Assembly (NCBI RefSeq): GCF_030551875.1
Contig: NZ_JAUOZU010000018.1
Span: 62,001-126,000, forward strand
Length of the DNA stretch: 64,000 nt
Source of the DNA: Fluviirhizobium alvei
GTDB lineage: Bacteria > Pseudomonadota > Alphaproteobacteria > Rhizobiales > Rhizobiaceae
Direction of reading: 5' to 3'
The position numbers and the translations under genes were made by a program. This document shows positions 9,120-18,421 of the stretch, piece after piece (positions within the stretch are counted from its first letter, which is position 1; each line of letters opens with the position of its first letter). The notes below the pieces were generated by a model. That model did not search any database. It saw only the letters and a program-made list of their open reading frames with translations, and was not told the origin of the DNA.

Positions 9120-11237
9120 ATGAGCATGGCCGAAAGCCTCGTACGATTGCGCTATCGCTTCCTCCCCGACCATGTGGTCGGGGAGATCCTCGCCAAGAAA
9201 TGGATCGATAGCGTCATTCCCTTCTTCGCACTGGTTCTCCTGTGCGTGATATTCGGGTCGATCGTTCCCGGATTCTTCGATCTGACGACATTGACCAATC
9301 TCAGCGGCCAGACCGCAGAGCTTGGGCTTATCGTCCTTGGATTGACGATCGTCATGGTGTCGGGTGGCATCGATCTTTCGATCGGATCGACCTTCGCCCT
9401 GGCCGTGCTCGCTACTCTTTACGGTATGAATGTCGGCCAATGGAGTTTCGGGGTCGGCCTGGCCGCCACGCTCGCCGTTGGCGCTGCCTGCGGTGCCATC
9501 AATGCCTTCATGATCGGCATTCTGCGCATGCGGGCCTTCCTGACAACGCTCGTGACCCTGATCATTTTCCGTTCGATCTTCGAAATGATCTTCCCGCAGG
9601 TCTCGACCGCGCTGGTCACCAATTATCCGGATTCGCCGGTCTATGACTGGCTGGGCCTCGGCCAGTTGCTTGGCATGCCGGTTTCCTTCGTCTTCTTCGT
9701 CATCATTGCCATCATCGTCCATCTTGTGCTGTCGCGCGGACGTTATGGCTGGCGCCTCTTCGCCGTCGGTGGCGCACGGCGCTCGGCCTACAATGCCGGC
9801 ATCAATGTGCGGATGACCGTGTTCAGCGCCTATGTGGTCTGTTCGATGCTGGTGTCGCTTGCGGCTTTCCTGTTCTGCGCCCGCATCGGAAGTGCGGCTT
9901 CGGATGTCGGGTCCGGGCTCGAACTGCAGGCGCTCACGGCAACGGTGCTTGGCGGCATCTCGCTCGGTGGCGGCCGCGGCTCGGTTGCCAAGGCGCTGAT
10001 GGGTGTCGTCTTCGTTCTTATTCTTTCCAACAGCCTGCTGACGCTTGCGGTGCCTGGCCCGGTGAATGCGCTGATGCTCGGTCTCGTTCTGCTTGCCTCG
10101 GTGTTTCTCGATGTCCGTTGGGTCAAGAACCGTCACAAGATCCTGCGCAGCGTCTATATTTCGCCGACCTTTGCCAAGATGTCGAAGGCCGTTTCGACTG
10201 CGCCCGGAACGCCCATGGCCGTCAATGATCGGCTCAAGGATGTCGGTGTCATCGGTCTCGGTATTCTCGACGGTGCCGAAGACGTGATCTTCGACAAGGA
10301 AGACCGGCTCTATACGGGCAGCCGCCAGGGTGAAATCCTGCGTTTCTATCCGCCGGATTACACCCGCTCCGAGCTTTTTGCCCATATCGGCGGCTCGCCG
10401 CTCGGCATGGCCTTCGATCGCAACGACAATCTCGTCATCTGCGTTGCCGGCATGGGTCTCTATCAGGTGTCACCCGCAGGCGAAGCCAAGCTTCTGACTG
10501 CGGAGACGAACCGCAGCCTGACCTCGGTCGTCGACGACAGCACGATGAAGCTTGCAGACGATTGCGACATCCTGCCGGATGGCCGTATCGTCTTTTCGGA
10601 GGCCACCGTGCGTTTCGAGATGCACGACTGGTATGCCGATGCTTTGGAAAGCCGTGGCAATGGTCGTATCATCGTCCATGATCCAGCCACGGGCTCGACC
10701 CGGACGCTGATTTCCAACCTCGTCTTCCCGAATGGCGTCTGCACATCCTTCGACGGACAATCGGTGCTCTTCGCCGAAAGCTGGGCCTGCCGTATCAATC
10801 GCTACTACTTTGCCGGCCCCAAGGCCGGGAAGCTGGAACGGGTCATCGAAGGGTTGCCGGGCTATCCCGACAATATCAACCGCGCTTCGGACGGCACCTA
10901 CTGGCTCGCCCTCATGGGCATGCGGACGCCCGCACTCGACCTGTCGCTCGAAATGCCGGGTTTCCGTCGCCGCATGGCCCGCCGCGTGTCGGAAGATGCC
11001 TGGCTGATGCCGAACCTCAACACCGGTTGCGTGCTTCGCTTCAACGAACAGGGTGAGATCCTCGAAAGCTTCTGGGATCAGACCGGCGAGAAACATCCGA
11101 TGATCACCTCCATGCGCGAGCACAAGGGCGTTCTTTATCTGTGCGGCATCTTCAACAACAGGATGGGTACGCTCAAGCTGCCCGATGCCGACCAGTCCTG
11201 GTTCAGCACCGAATCCTACTGGGGGAAGCGCACATGA
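9120..11237 (+). CDS. ABC permease fused to SMP-30/strictosidine-synthase-like beta-propeller
   Basis: One uninterrupted 705-residue frame joins two families. Residues 1 to about 335 are a ribose-type permease (VLGLTIVMVSGGIDLSIGS, TATVLGGISLGGGRGS). Residues about 375-705 are a soluble six-bladed propeller of the SMP-30 / strictosidine synthase type (GAEDVIFDKEDRLYTGSRQG, GSPLGMAFDRNDNLVICVAG, LVFPNGVCTSFDGQSVLFAE, GYPDNINRASDGTYWLALMG). RbsC-type permeases have cytoplasmic ends, so the propeller should face the cytoplasm, where it might act on or sense the imported ligand, for instance as a lactonase; this is inference. Both parts are full-length and in frame, so this is a genuine fusion, not an annotation slip. 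The next gene overlaps it by ATGA. Confidence 0.9.
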   Translation: MSMAESLVRLRYRFLPDHVVGEILAKKWIDSVIPFFALVLLCVIFGSIVPGFFDLTTLTNLSGQTAELGLIVLGLTIVMVSGGIDLSIGSTFALAVLATLYGMNVGQWSFGVGLAATLAVGAACGAINAFMIGILRMRAFLTTLVTLIIFRSIFEMIFPQVSTALVTNYPDSPVYDWLGLGQLLGMPVSFVFFVIIAIIVHLVLSRGRYGWRLFAVGGARRSAYNAGINVRMTVFSAYVVCSMLVSLAAFLFCARIGSAASDVGSGLELQALTATVLGGISLGGGRGSVAKALMGVVFVLILSNSLLTLAVPGPVNALMLGLVLLASVFLDVRWVKNRHKILRSVYISPTFAKMSKAVSTAPGTPMAVNDRLKDVGVIGLGILDGAEDVIFDKEDRLYTGSRQGEILRFYPPDYTRSELFAHIGGSPLGMAFDRNDNLVICVAGMGLYQVSPAGEAKLLTAETNRSLTSVVDDSTMKLADDCDILPDGRIVFSEATVRFEMHDWYADALESRGNGRIIVHDPATGSTRTLISNLVFPNGVCTSFDGQSVLFAESWACRINRYYFAGPKAGKLERVIEGLPGYPDNINRASDGTYWLALMGMRTPALDLSLEMPGFRRRMARRVSEDAWLMPNLNTGCVLRFNEQGEILESFWDQTGEKHPMITSMREHKGVLYLCGIFNNRMGTLKLPDADQSWFSTESYWGKRT

Positions 11238-12328
11238 GGCTGTTTGGAGATTTCTTCGACCGCATGCTCGGTCGTGGCAGTTGGGCGGTAACGGTTCCGA
11301 CCTTTGACGGGCCGTTGCTTCCCAACCAGAGGCTTGAGGAAGCCGAGACCGTCGCCAACCTTCTCGAGGTCGACAATCTCGTTTCGACCGGAAAGGGTCT
11401 GCTGGCGTCGAGCGGCAACAAGCTGATGCTGGTTCAGCCCGACAGTTCCATGGAGGAACTGGTAGCGTTTCCGCAGGCTATTACTGCGCTTGCCGCTGCG
11501 CGCGGCATGACGGCGCTGGCGCTCGATGGCGAGGGCATCGTCATTCGCGGTGGGGCTCACGATGGCTTGTCGATCAAGTCATCGGGATTGCAGACGCTGA
11601 ACTGCGTGACCGCGCTCACATTTCTCGACAGCGAAACCCTGCTGGCCACCAATGGCTCGACCACGGTTGGGGCACAAGGCTGGCGTCGGGACCTGATGCA
11701 GAAAGGTGCAACCGGCAGCGTCTGGAAGATCGATCTCGCGCGCGGCAAGGCCGATCTCGTCAAGGATGGACTTGCCTGGCCGGCCGGTGTTGCCACCACG
11801 GGTTCCAACCGCATCTTTGTCTCGGAAGCCTGGCGCCATCGCATTATCGCGATCGATTTGGCAACGGGTGCGCAGGAGAATGTGCTCGAGCATCTGCCGG
11901 CCTATCCGGCGCGGATTTCGCCTGCCATTGATGCCGGTTACTGGGTGACCTTCTATTCCTGCCGTAACCAGCTGGTGGAATTCATTCTCAGGGAAGACCG
12001 GTTCCGCGACCGGATGCTGTCTGAAGTGCCCGAAGCCTTCTGGATGGCGCCATCGCTCAGCTCGTGGAACTCGTACCAGGAGCCGATGCAGGGAAGCCAG
12101 CTGAAGCAGATGGGTGTCCTGAAACCTTATGCCGTCACCCGCTCCTATGGACTGGTGGTCAATTGCGACCCCAAGATGCGACCACTTTCCAGCTACCACT
12201 CGCGCGCCGACGGAAAGGTTCATGGCATCCTGTCTGCCTGCGAGATCGGCGATGACCTGATCGTCGCATCGCGAGGCGGTTCGAAGATCCTGAAGCTCGC
12301 CGGCGTTGCCAGCGGAGAGCGAGGCTGA
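11234..12328 (+). CDS. Second SMP-30/strictosidine-synthase-like propeller protein
   Basis: The start at 11234 overlaps the stop of the fusion gene as ATGA. The 364-residue product has no signal peptide, so it is probably cytoplasmic. Repeated propeller strands are visible (NLVSTGKGLLASSGNKLMLV, GSVWKIDLARGKADLVKDGL, WPAGVATTGSNRIFVSEAWR, YPARISPAIDAGYWVTFYS), paralogous to the C-terminal half of the preceding fusion protein. Family members include gluconolactonases and strictosidine-synthase-like hydrolases. The tight coupling between permease-propeller and ATPase genes suggests it processes the transported compound or works with the transporter. The reaction is unknown. Confidence 0.8.
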   Translation: MRLFGDFFDRMLGRGSWAVTVPTFDGPLLPNQRLEEAETVANLLEVDNLVSTGKGLLASSGNKLMLVQPDSSMEELVAFPQAITALAAARGMTALALDGEGIVIRGGAHDGLSIKSSGLQTLNCVTALTFLDSETLLATNGSTTVGAQGWRRDLMQKGATGSVWKIDLARGKADLVKDGLAWPAGVATTGSNRIFVSEAWRHRIIAIDLATGAQENVLEHLPAYPARISPAIDAGYWVTFYSCRNQLVEFILREDRFRDRMLSEVPEAFWMAPSLSSWNSYQEPMQGSQLKQMGVLKPYAVTRSYGLVVNCDPKMRPLSSYHSRADGKVHGILSACEIGDDLIVASRGGSKILKLAGVASGERG

Positions 12329-12329
12329 G

Positions 12330-13823
12330 ATGAGCACCATCATCGAATTCAAGAATGCGACCAAGGCTTTCGGAGGCGTTGCCGCCTTTCGCAATGTCGA
12401 TTTCACGTTGAAGCCCGGCGAAATCCATGCGCTTCTCGGCGAAAATGGTGCTGGCAAATCCACCATGACCAAGGTCATGTCGGGCGTCTATCGACTCACG
12501 GAAGGCAAGTATTTCTTCGATGGCAAGGAGGTCGATTTCGGATCTCCCGCCGAAGCCCTGAAGGCCGGCATCGCAATGGTCTTTCAGGAAACCAACCTGG
12601 TTCCGGCCATGACGGTTGCCCAGAACCTCTATCTCGGCGAGGAAAAGTTCTTCAACCGTCTGCGTGGTCTGAACATCCAGGCCCGGCAGTTCCTCGTTGG
12701 CATGGGCTTCCAGGTCGATCCGACGGCGCAGGTCAGCACGCTCGGTGCGGCCCACAAGCAGATGGTGGAAATCGCCCGGGCCGTCCATCACAAGGCGCGC
12801 GTCATCATCTTTGACGAACCGACCGCAACGCTGACGCCGGAAGAAAAACGCCATTTCTTCAATCTCGTCGACCGGCTCGTCAAAGCCGGCGTTGCGATCA
12901 TCTTCATCACGCATGCGCTGGAAGAGGCGCTGCAGGTCGCCAACCGGATCACTGTGATGCGCGATGGCGAGATCGTCGCGACCGGTGCAGCGTCCGAGTT
13001 CACGCGCAATTCGATCGTCCAGGCGATGGTCGGGCGCAATCTCAGCGAAACGCTGCATGGCTCGGCGAAACGCGTGCCGCGCGGTTATGGCGAGAAGGTG
13101 CTGTCGGTTGAAAACCTGTCCTGCGCCGGTCTTGTCCGCAACTCCTCCTTCTCGGTGTTTGCCGGCCAGGTGACGGGCATGTTCGGCCTCGTCGGTGCCG
13201 GGCGCACGGAGATGGCCAAGGTTGTCGCCGGTGTGATGAAGCGCAACCTGTTTCACGGCGGAGAGATCCGCCTGTTCGGCAAATCGGTCCGCTATCGGGT
13301 GCCGCGTCCGGCCATGCTCGATGGCATCGTTTATGTGACGGAAGATCGCAAGCTAGACGGTTTTTTCGAAACCATGACGGCCGGCGAAAACCTGCAGATC
13401 GGCGAATTGTCCGAAACGGCCAATCCTCTGTCGGTCGTCTCGATGAGCCGGGCCAAGGAACTGGTGGCCGATTGGGGCGCGCGGTTGCGCCTCAAACAGA
13501 TAAACGACCGGGCGCGTATGATCGAGCTCTCGGGTGGTAACCAGCAGAAGGTGGTTATTGCCAAGTCGCTGATCCAGAAACCGAAACTCATCATTTTCGA
13601 TGAACCGACCCGCGGCGTCGATGTCGGTGCGATCGTCGAAATCCACCAGCTGATCAACGATCTTGCCGATCAGGGCATGGCCGTTGTCGTCATCTCGTCC
13701 TACCTGCCGGAAGTCATGTCCGTTTCCGATCGCATCCTCGTCGTCAAGCGTGGCCGCGTGGTCGAGGAAATGATGGCTTCCGACGCATCGGAAGAGAAAA
13801 TCATGTTTGCTGCCGTCCATTGA
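12330..13823 (+). CDS. Sugar ABC transporter ATP-binding protein (two ABC cassettes)
   Basis: The 497-residue length fits RbsA/XylG-type double ATPases. The N-terminal cassette has Walker A GENGAGKSTMTKV and Walker B VIIFDEPTATLT; its signature region (STLGAAHKQMVEIARAV) is degenerate. The C-terminal cassette keeps LSGGNQQKVVIAKSL and LIIFDEPTRGVD but has a divergent nucleotide loop (GLVGAGRTEMAK), as usual for this family. The ATG at 12330 sits one base after the preceding stop, so translation is coupled. It energises the importer made by the two flanking permeases. An intrinsic terminator follows. Confidence 0.93.
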   Translation: MSTIIEFKNATKAFGGVAAFRNVDFTLKPGEIHALLGENGAGKSTMTKVMSGVYRLTEGKYFFDGKEVDFGSPAEALKAGIAMVFQETNLVPAMTVAQNLYLGEEKFFNRLRGLNIQARQFLVGMGFQVDPTAQVSTLGAAHKQMVEIARAVHHKARVIIFDEPTATLTPEEKRHFFNLVDRLVKAGVAIIFITHALEEALQVANRITVMRDGEIVATGAASEFTRNSIVQAMVGRNLSETLHGSAKRVPRGYGEKVLSVENLSCAGLVRNSSFSVFAGQVTGMFGLVGAGRTEMAKVVAGVMKRNLFHGGEIRLFGKSVRYRVPRPAMLDGIVYVTEDRKLDGFFETMTAGENLQIGELSETANPLSVVSMSRAKELVADWGARLRLKQINDRARMIELSGGNQQKVVIAKSLIQKPKLIIFDEPTRGVDVGAIVEIHQLINDLADQGMAVVVISSYLPEVMSVSDRILVVKRGRVVEEMMASDASEEKIMFAAVH

Positions 13824-13846
13824 TCCCCTCCCAACTTGACTTCCCC

Positions 13847-13885
13847 AACCGTTTGCGCAGACCGTCGCAAACGGTTTCTTTTTTT
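13847..13885 (+). terminator. Intrinsic terminator of the ABC/propeller operon
   Basis: An 11-bp perfect inverted repeat, AACCGTTTGCG (13847-13857) with CGCAAACGGTT (13866-13876), is followed by TCTTTTTTT. It starts 23 bases after the ATPase stop. Confidence 0.88.
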
Positions 13886-13974
13886 GATCTCAGGGGTTCG
13901 ACGGGATCTCTGGTGCCAGTTGTTTCAGGTGGCGGCCTTTTCAAGGCCGTCATTTTCATCGAGAATGTTAGACC

Positions 13975-14871
13975 ATGACCAGCGTCAATTTGAAATTGCT
14001 TCAGACCTTCCTGCTTGCAGCTGAGTTCGGGAGTTTCCGCAAGGCGGCAGATGAGAGCAACCGGTCGCCGTCTGCGGTCAGCATGCAGATCCGGGATCTC
14101 GAGGAACAGATCGGCATTTCACTCTTCATCCGGACGCCGCAAAGGGTTAACCTGACCAGCGAAGGCCAGGCCCTGTTCGAGGAAATCGGGCGGGCGATGG
14201 CAGATGTACAGGCCAGCCTCGACAAGCTTACGGAACTGGCGGCGCGGCGCAAGGGCAAGATCCAGATCGCCTGTGCTCCCACGCTGGCCGCAAGCCGGCT
14301 GGGCGATATTCTCGCCACCTTCAAGCTCCGTTATCCGCGTAGCATCGTGGAAGTGCAGGAAACACCGCCACAGGCGGCGCTGGCGATGCTGCAACAGCAG
14401 GAAGTGGAATTCTACATCGGTCCTGAAGTACCCAATCTCAACGAATTCCAGTTCGAATCAATCATCGATGATCCGTTGGTCGCCTGCGTCCCGGAGGAGC
14501 TTTATAGCGGGGAAAAGAAGATCAAGCTCGAAACGCTGGCCCGCTTTCCTCTCATCATGCTGAACCGCAAGACAGCCGTTCGCGGATTGGTTGACCGCCT
14601 CATCCAGGAGGAGGGGATCGAGCTCAAGGCTCAATATGAGGTCGAGAATGCCCAGACGGCGCTGGCGCTCGCCTGTTCCGGCCTCGGGATTTCGATCGTG
14701 CCGGGCATCGCGCTCGGGGTCAATGTCGACAAGAGGGTGCGCGTGGTTCCGCTCGACAACCCCAATGCGCGGCGCGCCGTCGGTATCATCACCACGCGCG
14801 GCTATGTTCAGCAGCGCTATGCGGAGCAGCTGATTGCGCTGATCCGCACCAATCTACGTGGCGAAAGCTGA
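13975..14871 (+). CDS. LysR-family transcriptional regulator
   Basis: The 298-residue protein has the LysR N-terminal helix-turn-helix (LKLLQTFLLAAEFGSFRKAA, ADESNRSPSAVSMQIRDLEE, ISLFIRTPQRVNLTSEGQ) and a C-terminal periplasmic-binding-like effector domain (GKIQIACAPTLAASRLGDIL, PGIALGVNVDKRVRVVPLDN). It sits between the ABC/propeller operon and a convergent aldehyde dehydrogenase gene. The ABC operon ends in a terminator, so this gene has its own promoter. It may control the transporter, the dehydrogenases, or both; no operator could be assigned. Confidence 0.9.
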   Translation: MTSVNLKLLQTFLLAAEFGSFRKAADESNRSPSAVSMQIRDLEEQIGISLFIRTPQRVNLTSEGQALFEEIGRAMADVQASLDKLTELAARRKGKIQIACAPTLAASRLGDILATFKLRYPRSIVEVQETPPQAALAMLQQQEVEFYIGPEVPNLNEFQFESIIDDPLVACVPEELYSGEKKIKLETLARFPLIMLNRKTAVRGLVDRLIQEEGIELKAQYEVENAQTALALACSGLGISIVPGIALGVNVDKRVRVVPLDNPNARRAVGIITTRGYVQQRYAEQLIALIRTNLRGES

Positions 14872-14880
14872 TCGTTTCCG

Positions 14881-16377
14881 TCAGTCGGTCTGGATCCAGA
14901 CCGCTTTGGTTTCGAGATATTCGTGCAGATGCTCGGTCCCGCCCTCGCGGCCATAGCCGGACATCTTCATGCCGCCAAACGGAACGGCGGGATCGATGGC
15001 GTGATACATGTTGACCCAGACAGAACCGGCCTTGATACGGCGAACGAGCTTGTGTGCGAGCCCGAGATTCTGGGTGAAGATACCGGCGGCCAATCCATAG
15101 GGAGTGGCATTCGCCCGCTCGACCACTTCGTCGATCGTATCGAAAGGCATCGCGGAAATGACGGGACCGAAGATTTCCTCGCGTGCGATCCGCATGTCGT
15201 CCTTCACACCGCCGAACACGGTGGGCGTGATGAAGTTGCCGCCATCATAGAGGGGGCCGGAGAGACGATTGCCGCCCGCCATCAGGTTTGCGCCTTCGCT
15301 CTGGCCGGATGAAATGAAGCCCTCGACGACCTTTGCCTGTCGGGCAGATATCAGCGGACCGATATCAGTGTCTTCCTCGATGCCGTGGCCAATGCGGAGC
15401 GACCGGGCATAATCGGCGACCTTTCCAACGAACTCATCGTGGATTTCGCGTGCGACGAACAGGCGCGAGCCTGCAATGCAGATCTGGCCGGAATGGGCAA
15501 AAACGGCCATTGCAGCGATTGGCACGGCGCGCTCGATATCGGCATCGCGGCAGATGATCAGGGGCGATTTTCCACCCAGTTCGAGCGACACCCGCTTGAG
15601 ATTGCCGACGGCTGCACGGGCAATGGCCTGGCCGGTCGCGGTTGATCCGGTGAAGACGATCTTGTTGACGTCCGGATGCTCGGCCAACCGGGCTCCGGCG
15701 ACTGAGCCCTTGCCGGTTACGATATTGACAACGCCATCGGGGACGCCGGCTTCCTGCATCAGCTTGGCGATGAGAAGCGGGGTCAGCGGTGCGTCTTCAG
15801 AGGGTTTCAGAATAACCGTGCAGCCGGTCGCGAGCGCTGGCGCGATCTTCCAGATCGAAGCCGCCGTTGGCGCGTTCCACGGAATGATGGCGCCGACGAC
15901 GCCGATCGGCTCCCTGCGGGTGAAGCTGACGATCTCGCCCGGAAACGAATTGTCGATCACCTCGCCATGCAGCGAAGTTGCCATACCGGCATAGAACCGC
16001 AACATGCCGATGACGCGGCGCTTGTTGGCAATTGTCCGGCTGATCGGCATGCCCATGTTGAGCGTATCGGAGACCGAAAGTCTTTCCCAGTTCGCTTCGA
16101 AGAGATCGGCGATCTTGAGGAGCAGCACCTGTCGTTCATACGGCGTGAATTTCGACCACGGGCCTTCGAATGCCTTGCGGGCAGCAACCACGGCGGCATC
16201 GACATCGGCCGCACCGGCGAGCGGAACAGTCGCCAGCACTTCGCCCGTTGCGGGGTTATAAGCTTCACTTACCTCACCGGATTGGGCCGCGACCCACTGA
16301 CCGCCGATGAACATCGGGCGGAAGCCGCCATCATACAGGTCGCCCGCCAGCTTCTTGGCGTCGAAATTCAGTGTCAT
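14881..16377 (-). CDS. NAD(P)-dependent aldehyde dehydrogenase
   Basis: The start at 16377 (MTLNFDAKKL) follows a GGAGGAGAT site; 498 residues is the usual ALDH length. The cofactor and active-site signatures are complete: VVGAIIPWNAPTAASIWKIA, SLELGGKSPLIICRDADIER with the general-base Glu, HSGQICIAGSRLF with the catalytic Cys, and EEIFGPVISAMPFD. It oxidises an aldehyde to the acid in the cytoplasm; the substrate is not predictable. It is divergent from an SDR and an isopropylmalate-type dehydrogenase and convergent with the LysR gene, which suggests one small catabolic unit linked to the upstream transporter. Confidence 0.92.
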   Translation of the reverse strand: MTLNFDAKKLAGDLYDGGFRPMFIGGQWVAAQSGEVSEAYNPATGEVLATVPLAGAADVDAAVVAARKAFEGPWSKFTPYERQVLLLKIADLFEANWERLSVSDTLNMGMPISRTIANKRRVIGMLRFYAGMATSLHGEVIDNSFPGEIVSFTRREPIGVVGAIIPWNAPTAASIWKIAPALATGCTVILKPSEDAPLTPLLIAKLMQEAGVPDGVVNIVTGKGSVAGARLAEHPDVNKIVFTGSTATGQAIARAAVGNLKRVSLELGGKSPLIICRDADIERAVPIAAMAVFAHSGQICIAGSRLFVAREIHDEFVGKVADYARSLRIGHGIEEDTDIGPLISARQAKVVEGFISSGQSEGANLMAGGNRLSGPLYDGGNFITPTVFGGVKDDMRIAREEIFGPVISAMPFDTIDEVVERANATPYGLAAGIFTQNLGLAHKLVRRIKAGSVWVNMYHAIDPAVPFGGMKMSGYGREGGTEHLHEYLETKAVWIQTD

Positions 16378-16524
16378 GGCGATCTCCTCCCATTCCAATT
16401 CCGAGCGCGATATTCACCAGTTACCCGGTCGGGCACAAATAAAGAAACCTAAAAGGGCGTTCAGATAATCGGACTGTGAAATGCGGACGACTTGTCGGAT
16501 GTTGGGGCAAATGGAGGAGTCTTT

Positions 16525-17271
16525 ATGCGTCTGGCAAACAAAGTGGCCATCGTTACCGGTGGCGGTTCGGGATTCGGCGAGGGAATCGTTCGCAAATTCG
16601 TTGAAGAAGGCGCTCGCGTCGTTCTGGTTGATCGCGATCTTGCGGCAGCGGAGCGTGTAGCAGCCGCTTTCGGCGATGCCGTGGCAGCGATTTCCGGCGA
16701 TGTCGCCGTCCTCGACAGTTTCATCGCGGCGCGTGATCTCGCGCTCTCCCATTTCGGGAGCCTGCATATCCTGGTCAACAACGCCGGCGTCGGCCAGCTG
16801 CCGATGCCCATGGAAGAGATGGACGAGGCGCTTTTCGATCGCCTTTTCAATGTCAACATTCGCTCGATCTATAACGGCGCGCGCGCCGTCGTGCCGCATT
16901 TCAAGGCCCAAAGATATGGCGCCATTCTCAATGTGGCGTCGACCGGCGGCGTGTCGCCCCGCCCAAATCTGACCTGGTACAACGCTTCCAAGGGCTGGGA
17001 TATCGCAGCGACGCGCGGCATGGCCGTGGAACTGGCGCCATTCGGCATCCGCGTCAATGCCATCAATCCGGTGGCCGGCGATACGCCGCTCCTGTCGACC
17101 TTCATCGGTTCCGACAGCGAGGAAAGCCGTGCACGGATCGTTGCGACCATCCCGATCGGTCGTCTGTCGACGCCGGCCGACATGGGCAATGCCGCAGCGT
17201 TCCTGTGCTCGGATGAAGCCAGCATGATCACCGGCGTCGACCTGAATGTCGATGGCGGCAAGTGCATCTGA
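16525..17271 (+). CDS. Short-chain dehydrogenase/reductase (SDR)
   Basis: The start at 16525 follows GGAGGAG and gives 248 residues, typical of classical SDRs. The Rossmann motif TGGGSGFGEG, the NNAGV motif, the catalytic Ser in ILNVASTGG and the YNASK pair (YxxxK) are all present, as is the C-terminal ITGVDLNVDGGKCI. It is an NAD(P)-dependent alcohol or ketone oxidoreductase. The next gene starts 10 bases after its stop, so the two form an operon. The substrate is probably a hydroxy intermediate of the pathway served by the neighbouring transporter, but this is inference. Confidence 0.92.
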   Translation: MRLANKVAIVTGGGSGFGEGIVRKFVEEGARVVLVDRDLAAAERVAAAFGDAVAAISGDVAVLDSFIAARDLALSHFGSLHILVNNAGVGQLPMPMEEMDEALFDRLFNVNIRSIYNGARAVVPHFKAQRYGAILNVASTGGVSPRPNLTWYNASKGWDIAATRGMAVELAPFGIRVNAINPVAGDTPLLSTFIGSDSEESRARIVATIPIGRLSTPADMGNAAAFLCSDEASMITGVDLNVDGGKCI

Positions 17272-17281
17272 AGAGGCCGGG

Positions 17282-18379
17282 ATGAAAGAGATCTATGAGA
17301 TCGCGGTCGTCCATGGCGACGGTATCGGACCGGAGGTCTGCTCGGCTGCCGTCGAAGTGGTGAAGGCAGCGTTGGGCAACGGCTCGCCGCTCAATTTCCG
17401 CGAATATCCGGCCGGGGCTGAGCATTTCCTCAAGACGGGCGAGAGTTTTCCGGAGCCAACATTCGATGCCTGCCGAAGCTCCGATGCCATCCTGCATGGC
17501 GCTGGTGGCATTCCGGGTGTCGTCCATCCGGATGGGACCGAAGCCGGGCTTGACTTTACCCTGCGCCTTCGGTTCGAGCTCGATCTTTACGCCAACATCC
17601 GGCCGATCCGGCTCTTCGAAGGCGTGACATGCCCGCTCGCTGGCGTGAAGGCCGGCGAGATCGATTACATCATCCTGCGGGAGAACAGCGAAGGCCTTTA
17701 TGCCGCCCGCGGCGCAGGCGTGCAGCTTCGTGGCGAGCTTTCCGTCGATACCCTGGTCCAGACAAGGGTGGGTGTGGAGCGGATCGTCCGCAAGGCGTTT
17801 GAGCTGGCACGCGCTTCCAACGGCGCGCCGAAGGACGGTGTCAAGCGCGTGACATGCTGTGACAAGGCCAATGTGTTGCGATCCTATGCCTTCTTCCGCG
17901 CGGTGTTCGACGAGGTGGCGCCTGACTATCCAGATATCGAGGTCGAGCATGTGCTCATCGATGCGATGACCATGCATCTCGTGCTGCGACCGGGCCATTT
18001 CAACGTCATCGTGACGGAGAACATGTTCGGTGACATTATCTCCGATCTTGGTGCGGCCACGATCGGCGGCATGGGTCTCGCCCCCTCGGCCGAACTCGGG
18101 GAGCGGAACGGGTTCTTCCAGGCGGCGCACGGTTCGGCGCCCGATATCGCAGGCAAGGGCATCGCCAATCCCTATGGCACCGTTCTGTCAGCCGCTGCCA
18201 TGCTTGACTGGCTCGGTAGCAAGTACGCGGATTCCCGGCTGTCGGACGCGGCAGCCAATATCCGCGCCGCCACCAACAAGGCTCTGGCTGAAGGTTGCCT
18301 GAGCGCGGATCTCAAGGGCAACTGGAAGTCGGCGGATATTACGCGTCGTCTTTGCGATCAACTCGCCGCCATGCGTTGA
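17282..18379 (+). CDS. Isocitrate/isopropylmalate dehydrogenase-family enzyme
   Basis: The 365-residue product is a metal- and NAD(P)-dependent beta-decarboxylating dehydrogenase: GDGIGPEVCSAAVEV near the N-terminus, ENSEGLYAARG, a catalytic Lys in CCDKANVLR, the metal-binding IDAMTMHLVLRPGHF...ENMFGDIISDLG, and HGSAPDIAGKGIANP. Biosynthetic LeuB normally lies elsewhere with leucine genes, so the context (SDR, ALDH, ABC importer) favours a catabolic member such as a tartrate/D-malate or 3-alkylmalate dehydrogenase. A short hairpin follows, shared with the convergent PotD-like gene. Confidence 0.85.
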   Translation: MKEIYEIAVVHGDGIGPEVCSAAVEVVKAALGNGSPLNFREYPAGAEHFLKTGESFPEPTFDACRSSDAILHGAGGIPGVVHPDGTEAGLDFTLRLRFELDLYANIRPIRLFEGVTCPLAGVKAGEIDYIILRENSEGLYAARGAGVQLRGELSVDTLVQTRVGVERIVRKAFELARASNGAPKDGVKRVTCCDKANVLRSYAFFRAVFDEVAPDYPDIEVEHVLIDAMTMHLVLRPGHFNVIVTENMFGDIISDLGAATIGGMGLAPSAELGERNGFFQAAHGSAPDIAGKGIANPYGTVLSAAAMLDWLGSKYADSRLSDAAANIRAATNKALAEGCLSADLKGNWKSADITRRLCDQLAAMR

Positions 18380-18382
18380 AGC

Positions 18383-18402
18383 GAGGCCAGTTCGCTGGCC
18401 TC
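18383..18402. terminator. Hairpin between convergent genes
   Basis: GAGGCCAG and CTGGCCTC form a perfect 8-bp stem around a TTCG loop between convergent stops at 18379 and 18422. There is no long T run on either side, so it is a weak or bidirectional terminator candidate. Confidence 0.5.
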
Positions 18403-18421
18403 GTCTTCCTGCGGGCGATGA

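Noticed and set aside
8019-10385. Minus-strand open frame of 788 codons across the binding protein and fusion permease
   Set aside because: Same mirror-frame effect; the opposite strand encodes a signal-peptide protein and a membrane permease with clear motifs.
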